From Diorhabda sublineata (lineage: Eukaryota > Arthropoda > Insecta > Coleoptera > Chrysomelidae), in assembly GCF_026230105.1 (NCBI RefSeq), contig NC_079475.1, positions 35,648,086 to 35,712,085 of the forward strand: DNA of 64,000 nucleotides, read 5' to 3'. The number at the start of each line of letters is the position of its first letter. The first letter of the stretch is position 1. The translations under genes and the position numbers were made by a program. Shown here in pieces: positions 12,143-25,500 of the stretch. The notes under the pieces were generated by a model. The model saw only the letters and a program-made list of their open reading frames with translations. It was not told the DNA's origin and did not search any database.

Positions 12143-15100
12143 CTATCTTCGACGTCTGCTGCTTGCTCCACCACTTCGCCTGGATCTGTCATCGTATCTA
12201 CCGCTGCGACTCGATCTTCTTCTACTGTCTCGGTCCCTGTCCCTTCTAGAACGGCCGTAACTAAAAACATGTACCCAACAATCAAACCATATGTCAAACC
12301 AGACACAATTTGCCATTATTAAAGCTATTTTTGTCCACGCCAAGTCAACGACTCAATATGGCCCATCATACTATTCCATACATTATTCTTTTTACCAAAC
12401 CATATAAATATACAACCATGTGCCTGACAAATCACAAAACAACAATTAGGGAAAAACAAAACCTGTGAAGCAATTTATTGGTGAACAACATCTATGAAAC
12501 TCGTCGTGGCTAAAAGTAACTAAGTAAGCAATTTTACCATTTATCAACTATTCATTTTACTTATTACATAACATAAAAAAAGTTAAATAAGTATATCTTT
12601 GTTTATATATTAATATGTTTCTAAAGCAATTCAAGATGCTATTTGATTTAGTTTTGTTGCAGAAGAAAAAAATAAAAATAAAATTCATCAATTATGATCT
12701 AGTTCTAAAATAACAAAAAACGTTAAATCTATTGATTAAAAGAATATGATACTGAAATTTATTTCACACAATCAAACAATTATTAGTTTTTATTATAAAG
12801 CAATTAATAATAATTAAATGACAAATGATAAAATCTCATCAGAGAAAAACAATTTAAATTAGAAAACAAAGTTCTCCCCTTCAATATGTTTGCCATGAAC
12901 TACTAAACAGATTCTTACTAATAGAGGAAGATATAGATATTTAATGTGACGAGGTTTGGTGTAAATTGATAAAAATTTAATGAGAATTTTTAGAAGTATC
13001 AGAAAACGTCAAGCTACTAGGAAACTATCATTGAAAACCTTACCTAATTCCCTTGAAAATATACCTAAACAATGCTCGGTGAGATATTCCTCTCTTATTG
13101 ATATTTAAAACAGTCCGTGTTGACATATCTATCTTTTAAGAATGATTTACTACATCTGTTCTGTCCAAAAATTGAGCTTATTGGAAAGCTTTTTAGACTT
13201 ATATGGAAATATAAATTAATGATATTTGAACAAATAAGAGTTGTCGCAAAAAAATAACGCACAAGATACATTGTGTAACTTGTAATTATTGTGGCATGGG
13301 ACAAAAAAAATTATTTTGATATTCATGATCTTTTGATCAATATATTTACAGAAATTGCAAATGTCCAATCATTTTTTGATAAAGACAGAAGTAGAAGAAA
13401 AAGTTTTTTACCTATCTTGGGTATGGAGAAGATAAATCACATTATTTATATAGTATCAAACACAGAGGACATACAATTAATTTAATATGAAATATAACAA
13501 ATGAAATATCAAATAGTAATTTCTATCATTTTGTTTGCCAACTTTGGCATTCTAATGCAGGTCCTTGATTAATTTCAAGATTGGATGTTAGGAAAACATT
13601 TGTCTAACAAATTTAACACCTTTTTATGTATGAATAAGATGTGGTTGATAAATAAATATATAAAGGATAACCATTTTTGCATATTATGTATTTTCCAGTT
13701 AATTTGCAAAATGATTATACTTGAATGACCCACATTTGAAAACAATTTAAAAATATTTCAACTTAAAAAAATCAGGACTGAAGTTGTATGATAAAACATG
13801 AAATGGTGTGGAATATGAACTGGATTTTTATATATTTTATAATCGAGTATTGACAATAAAAAATCCTTTTTAGTTTCATTTTTATTCCTAGATATATTTC
13901 TTTGTCTCTGGTATTAAAATCATTTTGTTTTTCAATCTATCATTAGTTCACTGCTTATTAGAAAAAAAGGGAGTATTTTATCTTGACATAAATAATTGGT
14001 TATCAACCCAAATATATTGAAAAATAGGTCTCTGATAACTGTAATAGTGGTGATAATAGGCTGCCATAAACTTGTGTGAATTATAAACAGAATTTTCTTC
14101 AACCACCATAGACAATACTTTTTGGTTAGACTCCCTAAAACTTTTTAGTATCATAAGATAGAAGGTGGGATATGTTTCATATCTTCCTGAAAGATTGTTA
14201 AAGTAAAAAAAAGTTATGTAATTGTAATTTTAATTATGTATAATTATCATGGAAGAGATAATCAAGAGCATGAACATGTGGGTACAACAAATGGATACAG
14301 AAATATGGAACCTTTCAAAATTAGTATCCAGTTATTTCAAAATCCAAAAGCTAATGAACCAGTAACAATGGAAGTCAATATAAATAAAATCGTGGAAAAT
14401 GAAAATTGAAATGATTAATGAATTGGTTCTCAAAGAACAATGACAAACGAAAACCTCATAGAAATAGTGAAATAAGACAAGGAAATAGATGGGGAAATAT
14501 GCAACTGGTCAAATAAATCAACAAAAATTCACTAAGCACTAACAATACTTCAACTCAAAAATATTTATATTTATGGGAAAATGAAAATATTTAATGTGAT
14601 AACAGTCTCAACTATAATATACATACGGACAATTAGAAAATTGACAAAAAAGATGCAGCAAAAATTAACATGATCAAAATATCTAAGAATGGAGGTGGTA
14701 CAAGATAAAAAGCAAATACATTAGAATAGTAACAAAAATAACAGATAGAGAACAAGAAACAACTGAATCGATTAAGGACATATTATAATAATAAAGACAA
14801 TAGATTAAGAATAAAAATAACTGAAGCTGGAAGCATCATTAATAAACAAGAGGTAATCAAGAACAGAACTCAAGAGAAAAAGGAGAAAAATTTTTGAGGA
14901 ATCGAGGCAACATAGTTAACCAACATGAATGTAAATAAACATGATTTATTTAGTATTTGCACACAAAACGACTAATGGTGCAGAATTGCTCCTGATATAC
15001 AAACACTAGTTTTTGGCAGGCAGATATCACTAATAGTTAAAGACACTGAAAACTCTACCAACTTACATAAAAAGATACTAAATAAATTTGTCAGTGACAC

Positions 15101-16882
15101 TAGTTATTTATTATCCTTCCACAACATTTAGAAAAATTAATAACCTGATTTCAAATTATTTTCAAGAGTAGAAATGATATTTTGAAGGAAAATTTTGCAA
15201 ACTACAATTTTAAGATGAAGTTAATTTGCAAAAAAATGGTTGGTTATTGCAACTGTGCTATGTGTTATTTCACGAAAAAAGCTGTGAAAATTTGATTGAT
15301 CTTTGTATCAACATTATATAAACAATAGAAAATACGGCCATTATTTGCACATTTTTAACCATATTCCAATCACCTCTTTACAAGCAAATTGAATGGTCAA
15401 AATTTGAAATTTCACCAGTAAACAAAGTAAAACCTTCTCATGAACATATATATATTATAGTAATTAATAGTTATAATTATTGAAACAGCCACAAAAAAGA
15501 TCAATCAATATAATTTGCAAAATTTTCAATGAAATATATACTTAGTTATACCAAAATGTTATCAATTACAAATCGTTGGCAAATATACTATACCGGTCTC
15601 TCTTGTCTCCACCATTAATGTCTGGACAATCACGATAGAAATGGCCTGTGTATCCGCACTGGTAACACCGCATGTTACTGCTATAAAAACGTCGTCCTGA
15701 ACCTCGAGTTCTAGGTCTGGCATACGTAACATGGATTCGACATCCAGCAACCTCACTGACATAAAATAAAAAAATAAATAATGAGAGACTAGTTAGTCTC
15801 ATGAAGACAACCAATATAAATGGATCTTAGCTATTGCTATGAAAAGTTAAAATCTACAAAATGACTAAATAATGTGCTAAATTTATATTTTGAAAATAAT
15901 GACCTTACCATACGGCATCTATTTTTAGTTATTATTAAAGTTGGAAATTGTCACAAACAAAATGTTGAAAACCTTTAGTAAAGTAGTAGATATTTCCAAG
16001 GTCAAATAGTATAATCCCGAATTAATATAATATACCTAATATTCAATTTACATTATAAACATCATTATTCCATTGTCTGTGAAATTCAAGGATATCATTG
16101 ATTTATGTTCATCACATATATTTAATAGAGTTAAACTATTTAAGAATATAGAATCAAAGTTAGAGAAGAATAAATATTTGTTGATAGAATATATAAGATT
16201 TAGATTTACAAGATTTATACAAAAATTAAATATTCTAGTAAAAAAACCATAATAGTGAAGTATATTTAATTATATAAAATTCAAAATTGTATAATGTAAT
16301 AGACTTACGCTCCATCACATGCCTTCAAAGCTGCGGCTGCTGCTTTCTTTTCAGTGAACACAGCAAATCCAAAACATGGGGTACTGTTTGTCATCCATAC
16401 CTCTTTCAAGCATCCATATGGTGTAAATAACTTTTCTAAATCTGAACGCCTAACTTCATCACCTATATCTGCAATATGTAATCTGTAGCCGTCAATTTCA
16501 CTACTGCGGCTTCTTGAGCGAGATCTAATGAATATAATAAACTCTAAATACACTACAGTTTCTAATACTGAATTAGATATTAATATTTGTTACAACCAGC
16601 AAAAACAAGACAAGAAACTGTTTGATAATCAACTGAAGAAGTTCTACATAATTTAGCTCAACAAATAACAATTTTTCTCAAGTAGAGACTAAATGGTAAA
16701 GAAAAAAAACATTTTCAGATTTATCTTATAAATATTGCTAATATTTAGTTGTTACATGTATTTTAATAATTATGTTACCTTGATACGCTAGAGGCACTTC
16801 TGCTCCTACTTTTCCGGCTAGTGCTACTGTTAGAACTCTTGCTCCTACTCCTTTTTGACGTAGAATCTGGCGAATCTCTCAT
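12143..16882 (-). CDS. SR-family splicing factor: RS - RRM - CCHC zinc knuckle - RS
   Basis: Coding exons: 16882-16779, 16524-16309, 15755-15594, 12260-12143 (stop TAG at 12145-12143). The phases agree and give 199 residues. Residues 1-43 are Ser/Arg-rich. An RRM spans about 47-120, with RNP2-like RLHIADIG and RNP1-like CFGFAVF. A zinc knuckle follows (C137-x2-C140-x4-H145-x4-C150), and the last 38 residues are an RS/RD tail. Proteins of this type bind exonic or intronic RNA through the RRM and knuckle and recruit the spliceosome through phosphorylated RS repeats in nuclear speckles. RRM plus one CCHC knuckle recalls SRSF7/x16, but the extra N-terminal RS block is Tra2-like, so I give no symbol. 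An acceptor at 16895/16896 and a donor at 17000/16999 indicate a noncoding first exon. Confidence 0.85.
12261..15593. other. Large intron of the SR protein gene
   Basis: This 3.3 kb intron separates the zinc-knuckle exon from the RS-tail exon. A purine-rich stretch at about 14250-14900 reads as broken Lys/Glu/Asn-rich pieces on the plus strand and may be a decayed retrotransposon ORF1, but no motif proves it. No other exon was recognised. Confidence 0.4.
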
Positions 16883-16999
16883 CTTGAAACAGTACCTGTA
16901 ATTTAATATAAGTAAAATGAATGAATAATTGAAAATTGTACTGTAGATATGATGTAGCAAAATCAAAAGCGTGGATATAATTTATAAACTTTGCCTTAC

Positions 17000-17180
17000 C
17001 ACAAATTCGAGAGTTTAAATCAATTATATCTTTTAAATATACTAGAACGAATGCAAAAACTAATTGTAATAATAAATTACGCCTTTACTGCAACCAAACT
17101 AAACGTAAAATGGACGAAAATAACGCACCACACTCCCCTTTGCATTCAATTATCAATTTCAAACATGGCATCCAGCATAC
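17000..17180 (-). other. Probable noncoding first exon and promoter of the SR protein gene
   Basis: On the minus strand a GTAAGG donor follows base 17000 and pairs with the acceptor just before 16895, thirteen bases ahead of the ATG. The outer limit of the exon is not determined. The sequence is slightly less AT-rich than its surroundings. Confidence 0.45.
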
Positions 17181-19590
17181 ATTGATGCCACTTAATCAAT
17201 TAATTAATTTAAAGTGAGAATACTTCATGGTCATATCCAATTTAATGAACATTATAATACACAAAAATATCTTTGTGACATTAAATATTATATAGATTCT
17301 ATATAGTCGAATAATTATTATCGATTTATCAAATTTTTAAAAAAATGGAAACTTGGCAATGTAGCACTTTGCTACCAACATAATACATTAAAACAAGCTC
17401 GCCATCATCGATTTTTGAATAAAAATTTAATCCCATTGTTATCGTTTGAAATATAGAAAACTTATTCTGCAATCAATATTTTAAAAAAATTATTATTTTA
17501 CTAAAACAGAAGTACAAAATGTTTTTGAAGTTATGTTTTCATTTTGTATCTGCTGTTTTTGTTATATTAGGTGATAAGAACAAAAAACAACACTTATGAC
17601 ATAAAAAACGTTTTATACCTCCATAGTTAATAGTAAACTATATAGTGGGCGGTCAAGGGTCGTTAAGCATATAGGCCTTCTGATAAACCCGTTGTGCCCC
17701 ATTCCATACCTTTTAAGGATGGTATTTGTTATTTATGATCATAGAATACTTAAATATTTTTGGATAATCTCATGATTTTATATCAATCAAATTATTGAAA
17801 TATTGAAATTATAATAGAATCGTCGGCTTAATTCGCAAACCTCATAGTTCCATAGCACCAAATTGTATAGTAGACACAAAAAACTTAACGATGAAAAAAA
17901 TGAAAGGAAGACTCGTTCTTTTTAATAAATGATGGTAATAGTGACCAGATATCAAATTTCGAAAAAAAAATTGAAGAGAAACAGTACAAGTTAAATAGCA
18001 CTAATTGCGGTTAGCTTTAAACAAAATGGGGGTCTGGAGTTGCAAGGTTTCTAATAAGACTTAAATTATAACGGATTTTTTTTAGCCTTCACAAGTTTTT
18101 CTATTAGGTGCGCTCAGAAATTATGTACCTATCTAATGGTATCAAAATGTCGATATAAAAAACAAAATATGTCTGTTCAATACAAAAGATATACTGGAAT
18201 GTTTCTTTTTTCCTGTTGCCAACAAATTTAATGTTTGTAGTTTTACTTTTAAAATTATATAATTGTAGTTACTAATTTGGTGATTGTGACCTAAAGGATT
18301 TATCAAAATAAATTTACCTACAGAAGTATTTGTGAATTTTATCTCTTTCTGGTTTTCCCTTCAAGACAATTTCATCTATCATCATTTATAATTTTAACGG
18401 TGTATTTTTTATTTAATCATTCAGCCCCCATCACAGATATCAGTAGATGTACTGCTAGTGAAGATTCAAATAAGAATCAAGTTTGTAGTTATCACAGAAT
18501 ATAATATTATAATTCTTGTAGTATGAGAAGTGGGAGTTGGGAAAACAAGTTTTATTGATTCAATTATATATTATTTAACCATGACATTATTCCATAAAGC
18601 AAAGGATAATGTGCGTTATTAAAATTATCCCAATTAGTTACAGTTACAGAAAAAGTGATAAATTGGCATCAACTGCGTAATCACGGGAGCACAACGAATA
18701 AAAGCAGGTATAAATTAAAAACAACTCAGATTTCGCAGCCCTGAACTGAATTCCCAGTTGTTGGATTGAGTTTAATTTGTTTGTTTGTGGTGTACCGGTT
18801 GAGTTCTTTGGAAGTGGTCGAACTCTCAACCTGACAACTGTAGAGCTGCGGAAAAAAATAAAACAAGAAAGGTAACGGGAACAGATGGGAATTACTACAG
18901 AAGGAACGAGTAGATAGAACAGATTTGAATAAAAAGGAGCTTATATAAAAAAACTGAATTTATATTTTTTCTAAAATATAACGAAATAGGAATAGTTCTA
19001 TTCCCCAAATAAAAAGAAAATACGAATTTACACTGAAACTATTATACAAAATTTGCTTTAAACAAAAGGAAATTAATGAAGATAACTGGAATTTTGTGAG
19101 CACAATAAAAAAAGCAAAGAAAAAGCTTACCAGCAAATATAAAGCATAATATCACCACAAATTTTATTAAAATTACATTGGCTTAAACAATTTTAGAGTG
19201 TAGATAGATAGAACACGATTTAGCAAGAAACTGGAATTTTATGGAGTTCTTCAAAGTCGATAATAAATTAATTTCTTCAAAACCTTGAATGTTAAGATCA
19301 GAAGTGACTAGGAAGGAATATTATAAATCGTTTACAGGTTGTTTCAAAATTGTTTGCTAGAGAGCAGCAGTACCTATTCAAATAGAGTAATGATCAAACT
19401 CTAATTTTGTAGTAAACATTTATTTATATATAAACTTTGCTTTTATAAATAAAATTACATTATTTAATGTAAAAAAAAATAAATAAAATAACATTTAAAA
19501 CTTATTACAATATTAAAAAATTGAACAATCTTAAGATTATACATTTTTCAAATTTACAGCACATAGGCAAGACAGTTAATTTGATTGGTT
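17181..19590. other. Spacer between the SR gene promoter and the 3' end of CCDC85
   Basis: No supported gene. The 61-codon minus-strand ORF at 18644-18829 is in a less AT-rich patch and could be part of an old repeat; it has no recognisable domain. A minus-strand AATAAA (about 19420) is a plausible polyadenylation signal for CCDC85. Confidence 0.45.
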
Positions 19591-19595
19591 ATATT

Positions 19596-22500
19596 TTATC
19601 GCCTGGTTGTATTTGGATCTTCTAGTTTTCTCCAAACCACCTACAAAAATTCATTTATTAATAAAAATATTAACAATATATTTCACATATAGACGCCTTA
19701 AGTAGTATCTATCTGATACCACTTCTCATTATAGAATCTAAATACATACATTACACATTTCTCTAACTAGTGCTTTTTCCCCATCGTCCATATCTTGAGA
19801 GGTGGTATCTGACATATTTTCACCACCTAGCTCGTGATTTTCTCTTTCTAATTGCTCTCGAACTTCGAGAACTTGAAGAGCTCTAACTACTGCTTCCGGT
19901 CGACCCGTTAACATTCCTGCTCCCAAATCCTGAGGTGCTGCCAAACTGGGATCCCCTTAAACGTAAAATAAACCAATGTTATGAAATTTCCAATTATTAA
20001 TAGACCCATATCAATTTTCTTAGCTTTTCAATTAATGGATCAGCAAAATTTACACATGACTCTATTACTAGTTCAATTTTTTTGATAAACCAATACTCAT
20101 CAATACATTTTACTGTACTTCTAAGTTATTTGCGACCCAGCTCTGTGACTTGACTACAACTAAAATGAAACCTAACTTTTACTGAAATCATATTATTACC
20201 CCAGAAAAGTGTACTACAGCTAGTGCTTGATTGGAGAAGCTTTTCACAAGTACAAGAGGCACAAACAGTCAATTAACATTTAGAGCTTAAAAAAATTCCA
20301 AGAGGCAGAAAGAAAGCTACAGGTGAGTAATTGATGCAAATAAGGACTAATTTTTGGGAATTGAAGAGCTAAGGCAAAGTTTTTTAGGTCTATTTCACTC
20401 CACCGAATTGTGTTACTACATGAAAGAGAACAGTTACAGTTTGCTACAGATCATTTGAACTTGGAAGAACACCAGTGGTCCAGATTTGGTCTATTTGACA
20501 ATGATCGATGAGTCCCAATATACTGAAGAATAAAAAATTTGCACGGGTGCACCGGATCCAGCAAAATCTTGAAAGTGATCTATAAAACAAAAAAGTTTGG
20601 GAACTAGTGTCATAGAGTGACATTAATACTGTGAGCCATACAGACATTGTGAGCAATAAAAACCATAGCTATAATCTCTTCTACTTATATAGGTTGTTTA
20701 GGATGTCTAATTGTGAGATAAGAAGCACACACTATTATAAATAGGCAAATTAGAGATAAATGATTTCGAGGCTTTACAATTAAAACATAACTAAATGTTA
20801 TGTCCTCACCTGTTTGTGTAGCAATTTGGTTAATTTTGTGTGTCAACGCTCGTTTATCATCTTCAAGCTGTTTAACTCTTTGTTCCAAGCTTCGTACGTA
20901 CTGCATTATTTGATCTAAAAAAAAAACAAACACAAAAATAATAAAATGTTGTGCATTTTCGTTTAGCTTGGATCAAAAGAATTTTTGAACCACTTTAAGT
21001 AGTTAGTAGAGATTCATAAGGTTAATTATAACCTTTCGAAACATTCATGTATTTGTAAAAAAACAGAATACCAAGATTATGCATGATTAATTGGGTGTTA
21101 CAACAACAGTTAAATTATTATGGGGTAAAAGTTCCAAACAAACTGTAACATGCCATTTGGCTTTTTACATTTTTCTTCAAACATTTTGAATATTCCTTTG
21201 TTTGCGTATTGTGGCACAGTAGTCACTTCGGATTTATTTATTCTAGCAGTTTTTGAAGATATTTTGACATCGATCTCCTACTTTATTCGAGAAATTCAAT
21301 AAAACCTCGAAAAATTAATATTCTTATAAATGACCCATGAATCAGGATTATATGAGACGTGAGACCTTTTATAACCTAGAAGTATACCAAGCATCTTGGT
21401 TGAAAGTACTTACTTCAATAATGGAAAATTCTGAGAAAGAACGAGATAAAGAAGGATGGGACATGAATCTATAGTACAGGGATGGAGAAAGATTCAAGGC
21501 TCGCGTTGGTTCGATCGCATGACCTGAAGGAGTAATTCTTGCTGGTGATGAGAGGGAAGGCAAGGAATAAATATTCAAAATAATTGAAGAAAAACGTTAT
21601 ATGGCATGTTACAAAACAAGGTCATTTAACGTATTATTTCAAAGACCGCACACTATTAATCATTTTAGATCAAGTGGCAAGGACCATGAGGGACACACTT
21701 TAGTTAATTTGCATATAAAAGTCTGTAGTTTGATGTGCAACTCTAAAGTGTTTTATTACAATTTGTTTTGTTGCTTTTTGTTATTTATATGAAAATATGC
21801 AAAACAAAAGCAAATTCCATCTAGGTGTATTATATTGTCAACATAAATCGTAGGATTAATTAACAATTTTTGGCTCATTTATCAGCTCAAACAGCGAATA
21901 ATTGCATATTTAACTATAAGAATCAGAAATAGCATTCTTTAAACCAGAAGAGGTTGCAGATACAGTCCAGCCTCTGCCTCTTTTGTTTCAGGGAAACCAG
22001 TACATCTGGGGGACACATTGAACCCTGATTGGGCCCTCAGTTTAAACATGGGTATAAAACATGTTGAACTTTAATGTACAAAATGTAGTTATTGTAGATA
22101 ATATCACATTTGTAGTTTGTAAAATAAGAAACTTACAACATACAATAATTAATTCTGTCTTTGTGAAAGGTTACCGGAAAAGATGCATGACGAAGTCTAC
22201 ATTTTTCTGTCCGTAGTCTCAGCTCTAATTGGGCAGAATTTAATTAAATATTATCTTTTTATGAAAGAATATCTTTACGTTGTACTAGAAGAGACTGAAA
22301 CTCCATGTACAAGTACAGAAAACGTTCTAGGAGAATTTCCATGAGGATGTACTCGAGAAGTGCAGACAGATTTATCCTTTTAGCATACATATTAGCTTTT
22401 ATCAGTATATTATTAAAACACACCCTTTCTAGTAAAGCTTTTAAAGCTGATGAGAAGAAAACTAAATATTAAACAAGGTTAAATAACTACACAGTTTTTG

Positions 22501-25500
22501 TAATTACTGTGGGTTTACTGGAGTCATACATAGTAGTTCATTCACACAAGCAAAGAACAGATATTACTAACAATAATAAAATAACGTTTAAATCTGAATT
22601 ACCAGGATTTGAGATATAGATTTGGAATATAATCACAAAGTCACAATATGTTATAACGAAACATTGTCATGGTTCTGGATTGCCCTATACTTTCACAACG
22701 CTAATATTTAGAATAAATAAATATACAGGGTGATTATAAATAAATTCATTCTACAAAATTCAGGTGATTGCTCTTATGATATTAAATTATTAGGTCTTTC
22801 CTATAACAAAATTTCCTAAGCCCACCCTAAGCCCTTTATCAACCTTAAGAGGTGGTGACTCAATTTGTGTTCTTATTATCTTTTTCTAAAATTGCAGTAA
22901 TTTGAAATTCTGTAATTTTCGTGCACTAAGTATGGGTATTTTATCAATATTCCTATTACATTATACTGGGATGAAAGCAACCCTTACTTTTCAGTATTTA
23001 TTATGAATAATATTATATTTTACATCTTAACTGTTTGCCACTTAAATTAAAAAAAGTATAAATTATGGTCTTTATTTTTTTCTTTGCAACTATTAGTTGC
23101 GGGAAAAAAATTGATGATGAAAAATATTTTCAAAGAAAACAAGGAGTTTGAGTTATAATCTTATTTCATAAAACTTTATCTTGAAAAAAAATTGAAAATT
23201 CACCACCTTTCAAGGGTGATAACCCGAAAAGGGGTAGGATTAGGAAATTTTGTTATAGAAAAGACCCAACTCAATTTCCTTCGAGTAATCTCCTGAATTT
23301 AGAAAAACCTTGTATATATCAATATAAAATCGTTCACAAATTTTCAGCAAACTGATTCAAGGAATAAAAATCACAGTTGTATTTAGAAATAATAAAATCA
23401 ACCCTTGTATTTAAATTAATAAATTTACCATTAAAAGTATTTCTTTGTCTCGCCAAGCTCTCGTGTAGAATCCTTTCTCTACTTTCAGATCTTCTTTGCG
23501 TATTTCCACCTGAGGTAAATTGTTGAGGTACAGCCGGTTCGTCTGCATTTGTACTTGAACTGGAACCGTCTCCATCATCTCTAAGATTACCTCCTGTACT
23601 GTTGCCACAATTGGGACATAAAGAACCTGCGCATAAAAATATTTTTTCTTATATTTTAACGCTTTCAATTAATGACAGGAATAGGACATTAGAAGAATGT
23701 TGAAGCGAAAAAAAAAACAAAATAGGAAAGAATTGAGGTCAATAGTTGATTCATCGCAGACTCTGGACTTTTATTTTTGTATTAAAATGATAATAAAATA
23801 TGCTCAAAACGATGATTACTGATTTGATTTCGATACAAATTGCTACATACGTAGCTACTACGAATTCATTATTGATTATAATGAATACACTGGGTTTTAA
23901 TTGTGGAACTAATTCTCATCGGTACGCCGATAAAACGGATACTGCACGTTTGAATGTGGCACTCGAGAAGGTAGCACAAATCGATATTTTGGAAGCTTCC
24001 ACAACCATTGAAGAAATATTATATGGTCCAGGTATATATGACTCAGTGTAAGTAATTAAATAATTCTCAATAAAACTCAAAAGCACTTTTTTTGAACTGG
24101 CGACCACTGTAACTCAAAAACCACTGGGTAGATTTGAAATTTATACAGCTTTTGGAAAAAATAATGTGCCTGATCGAAGGATTTTTTTTAATTTCGTTTT
24201 TTTATAAACAAACTGTTGATTTTTACTCGAAAATCTGGAAATAAATTTCCTGAGGCTACCATTTTGGTAATTATAAAAAAATTGATACAACTTTTTTTGT
24301 CTGATTGATTTTAGATGAATCTCCTAGGACTTGTGATGGTCACCGTAAAGAACTTCTGTTGGAACTGGATCAACACAAACTGACATAACTTCAACAATTT
24401 TTTTGTTTCAAGTTTTAGGGAAAACAAGTCAAAGCATGTTGTAATAATGATATATTTTTACTTTTGGAAAATAAAATGATTCAGTGGCAAAAAAAATATT
24501 CAAAAATACCATTTTTTTCATGTTTCTGTGTACCCCTAACCCCTTAGACCGAATACACACGGATCAACTCAAAAGAAACTCATTTCTGAGGCGAATCACT
24601 ACCAGTTTGCAATGTTTAGCAGCCTTTGTATTTGACACCGGAACTACACACAGAGCATTGAATATTGAAAAGAACTCAGCTCCTGCCTGATCATTTATAA
24701 AAACTAATCTATGGCATTTACGATTTACACGTCGCCTGGAACCAGTTCAGATTGTAAAACGCGGTTTCGTTTTCTTTCTCTTCATTCAAATTATATGGTG
24801 ATTGATATACTCAAGGTAACTACAGTTTAATATTCGGTAACCGTCAAAATAACGTTCCCATTAGCGCTTTCTGCGAGATCTTCTTTTGGAAGATAGAAAG
24901 AATATAGCTCAACAAGGATTTTTTGTGTGGACTCGACAAGAACTTTTTCAGGTAATTCCGCAACCTGGTAAGTTATAGGTCAGGATGATCTGACAAGGAC
25001 CTTATGAGGATGTAACGCAGATCAGAGATGACGTTTACCTTATATGGTCCTTATCAGGATTGTCTCACAAGATTGGCACAAGGTTATTTTGTTTCCAATC
25101 TGATCACGACAACACGAGTTTTTCTTTTCAACAGGTTAGTAATGCGTTTTAATAAAATTATTGTCTTCATTTATTTAAATTTTTTTGTTTATTGGAACCA
25201 TATTTGTTATTTTTCATGTAAAAAGCAAGCACAAGAGGTGACTTCTGTAAGTTGCAGTGCTCCGGAAAGATGTGTCTTGGCAGACTTGCATTTCTCCAAA
25301 GAAAGAAATCTCTGCAGGCAGGCTCTAGGTGGGATTATGTTAGACAGCCATTAGACTGCCATTGTAGTAAAACAGGTCAGGTCAGCGACCTTTCATCTAT
25401 GCTCTAAGCTGTCCAAGTTTCTGGTCAACTCTGGATCTCCTATAAGTCGAATGGCTCTCTTCTGTAGCATCCTTAGAGTATGCTTGGGGGTCGACCTCCA

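Noticed and set aside
12137..12322. Plus-strand Ser/Thr-rich ORF
   Set aside because: It is the antisense of the RS-tail exon of the SR protein.
25028..25354. 108-codon plus-strand ORF in a CCDC85 intron
   Set aside because: It overlaps the opposite strand of a recognisable non-LTR fragment and shows no family features.
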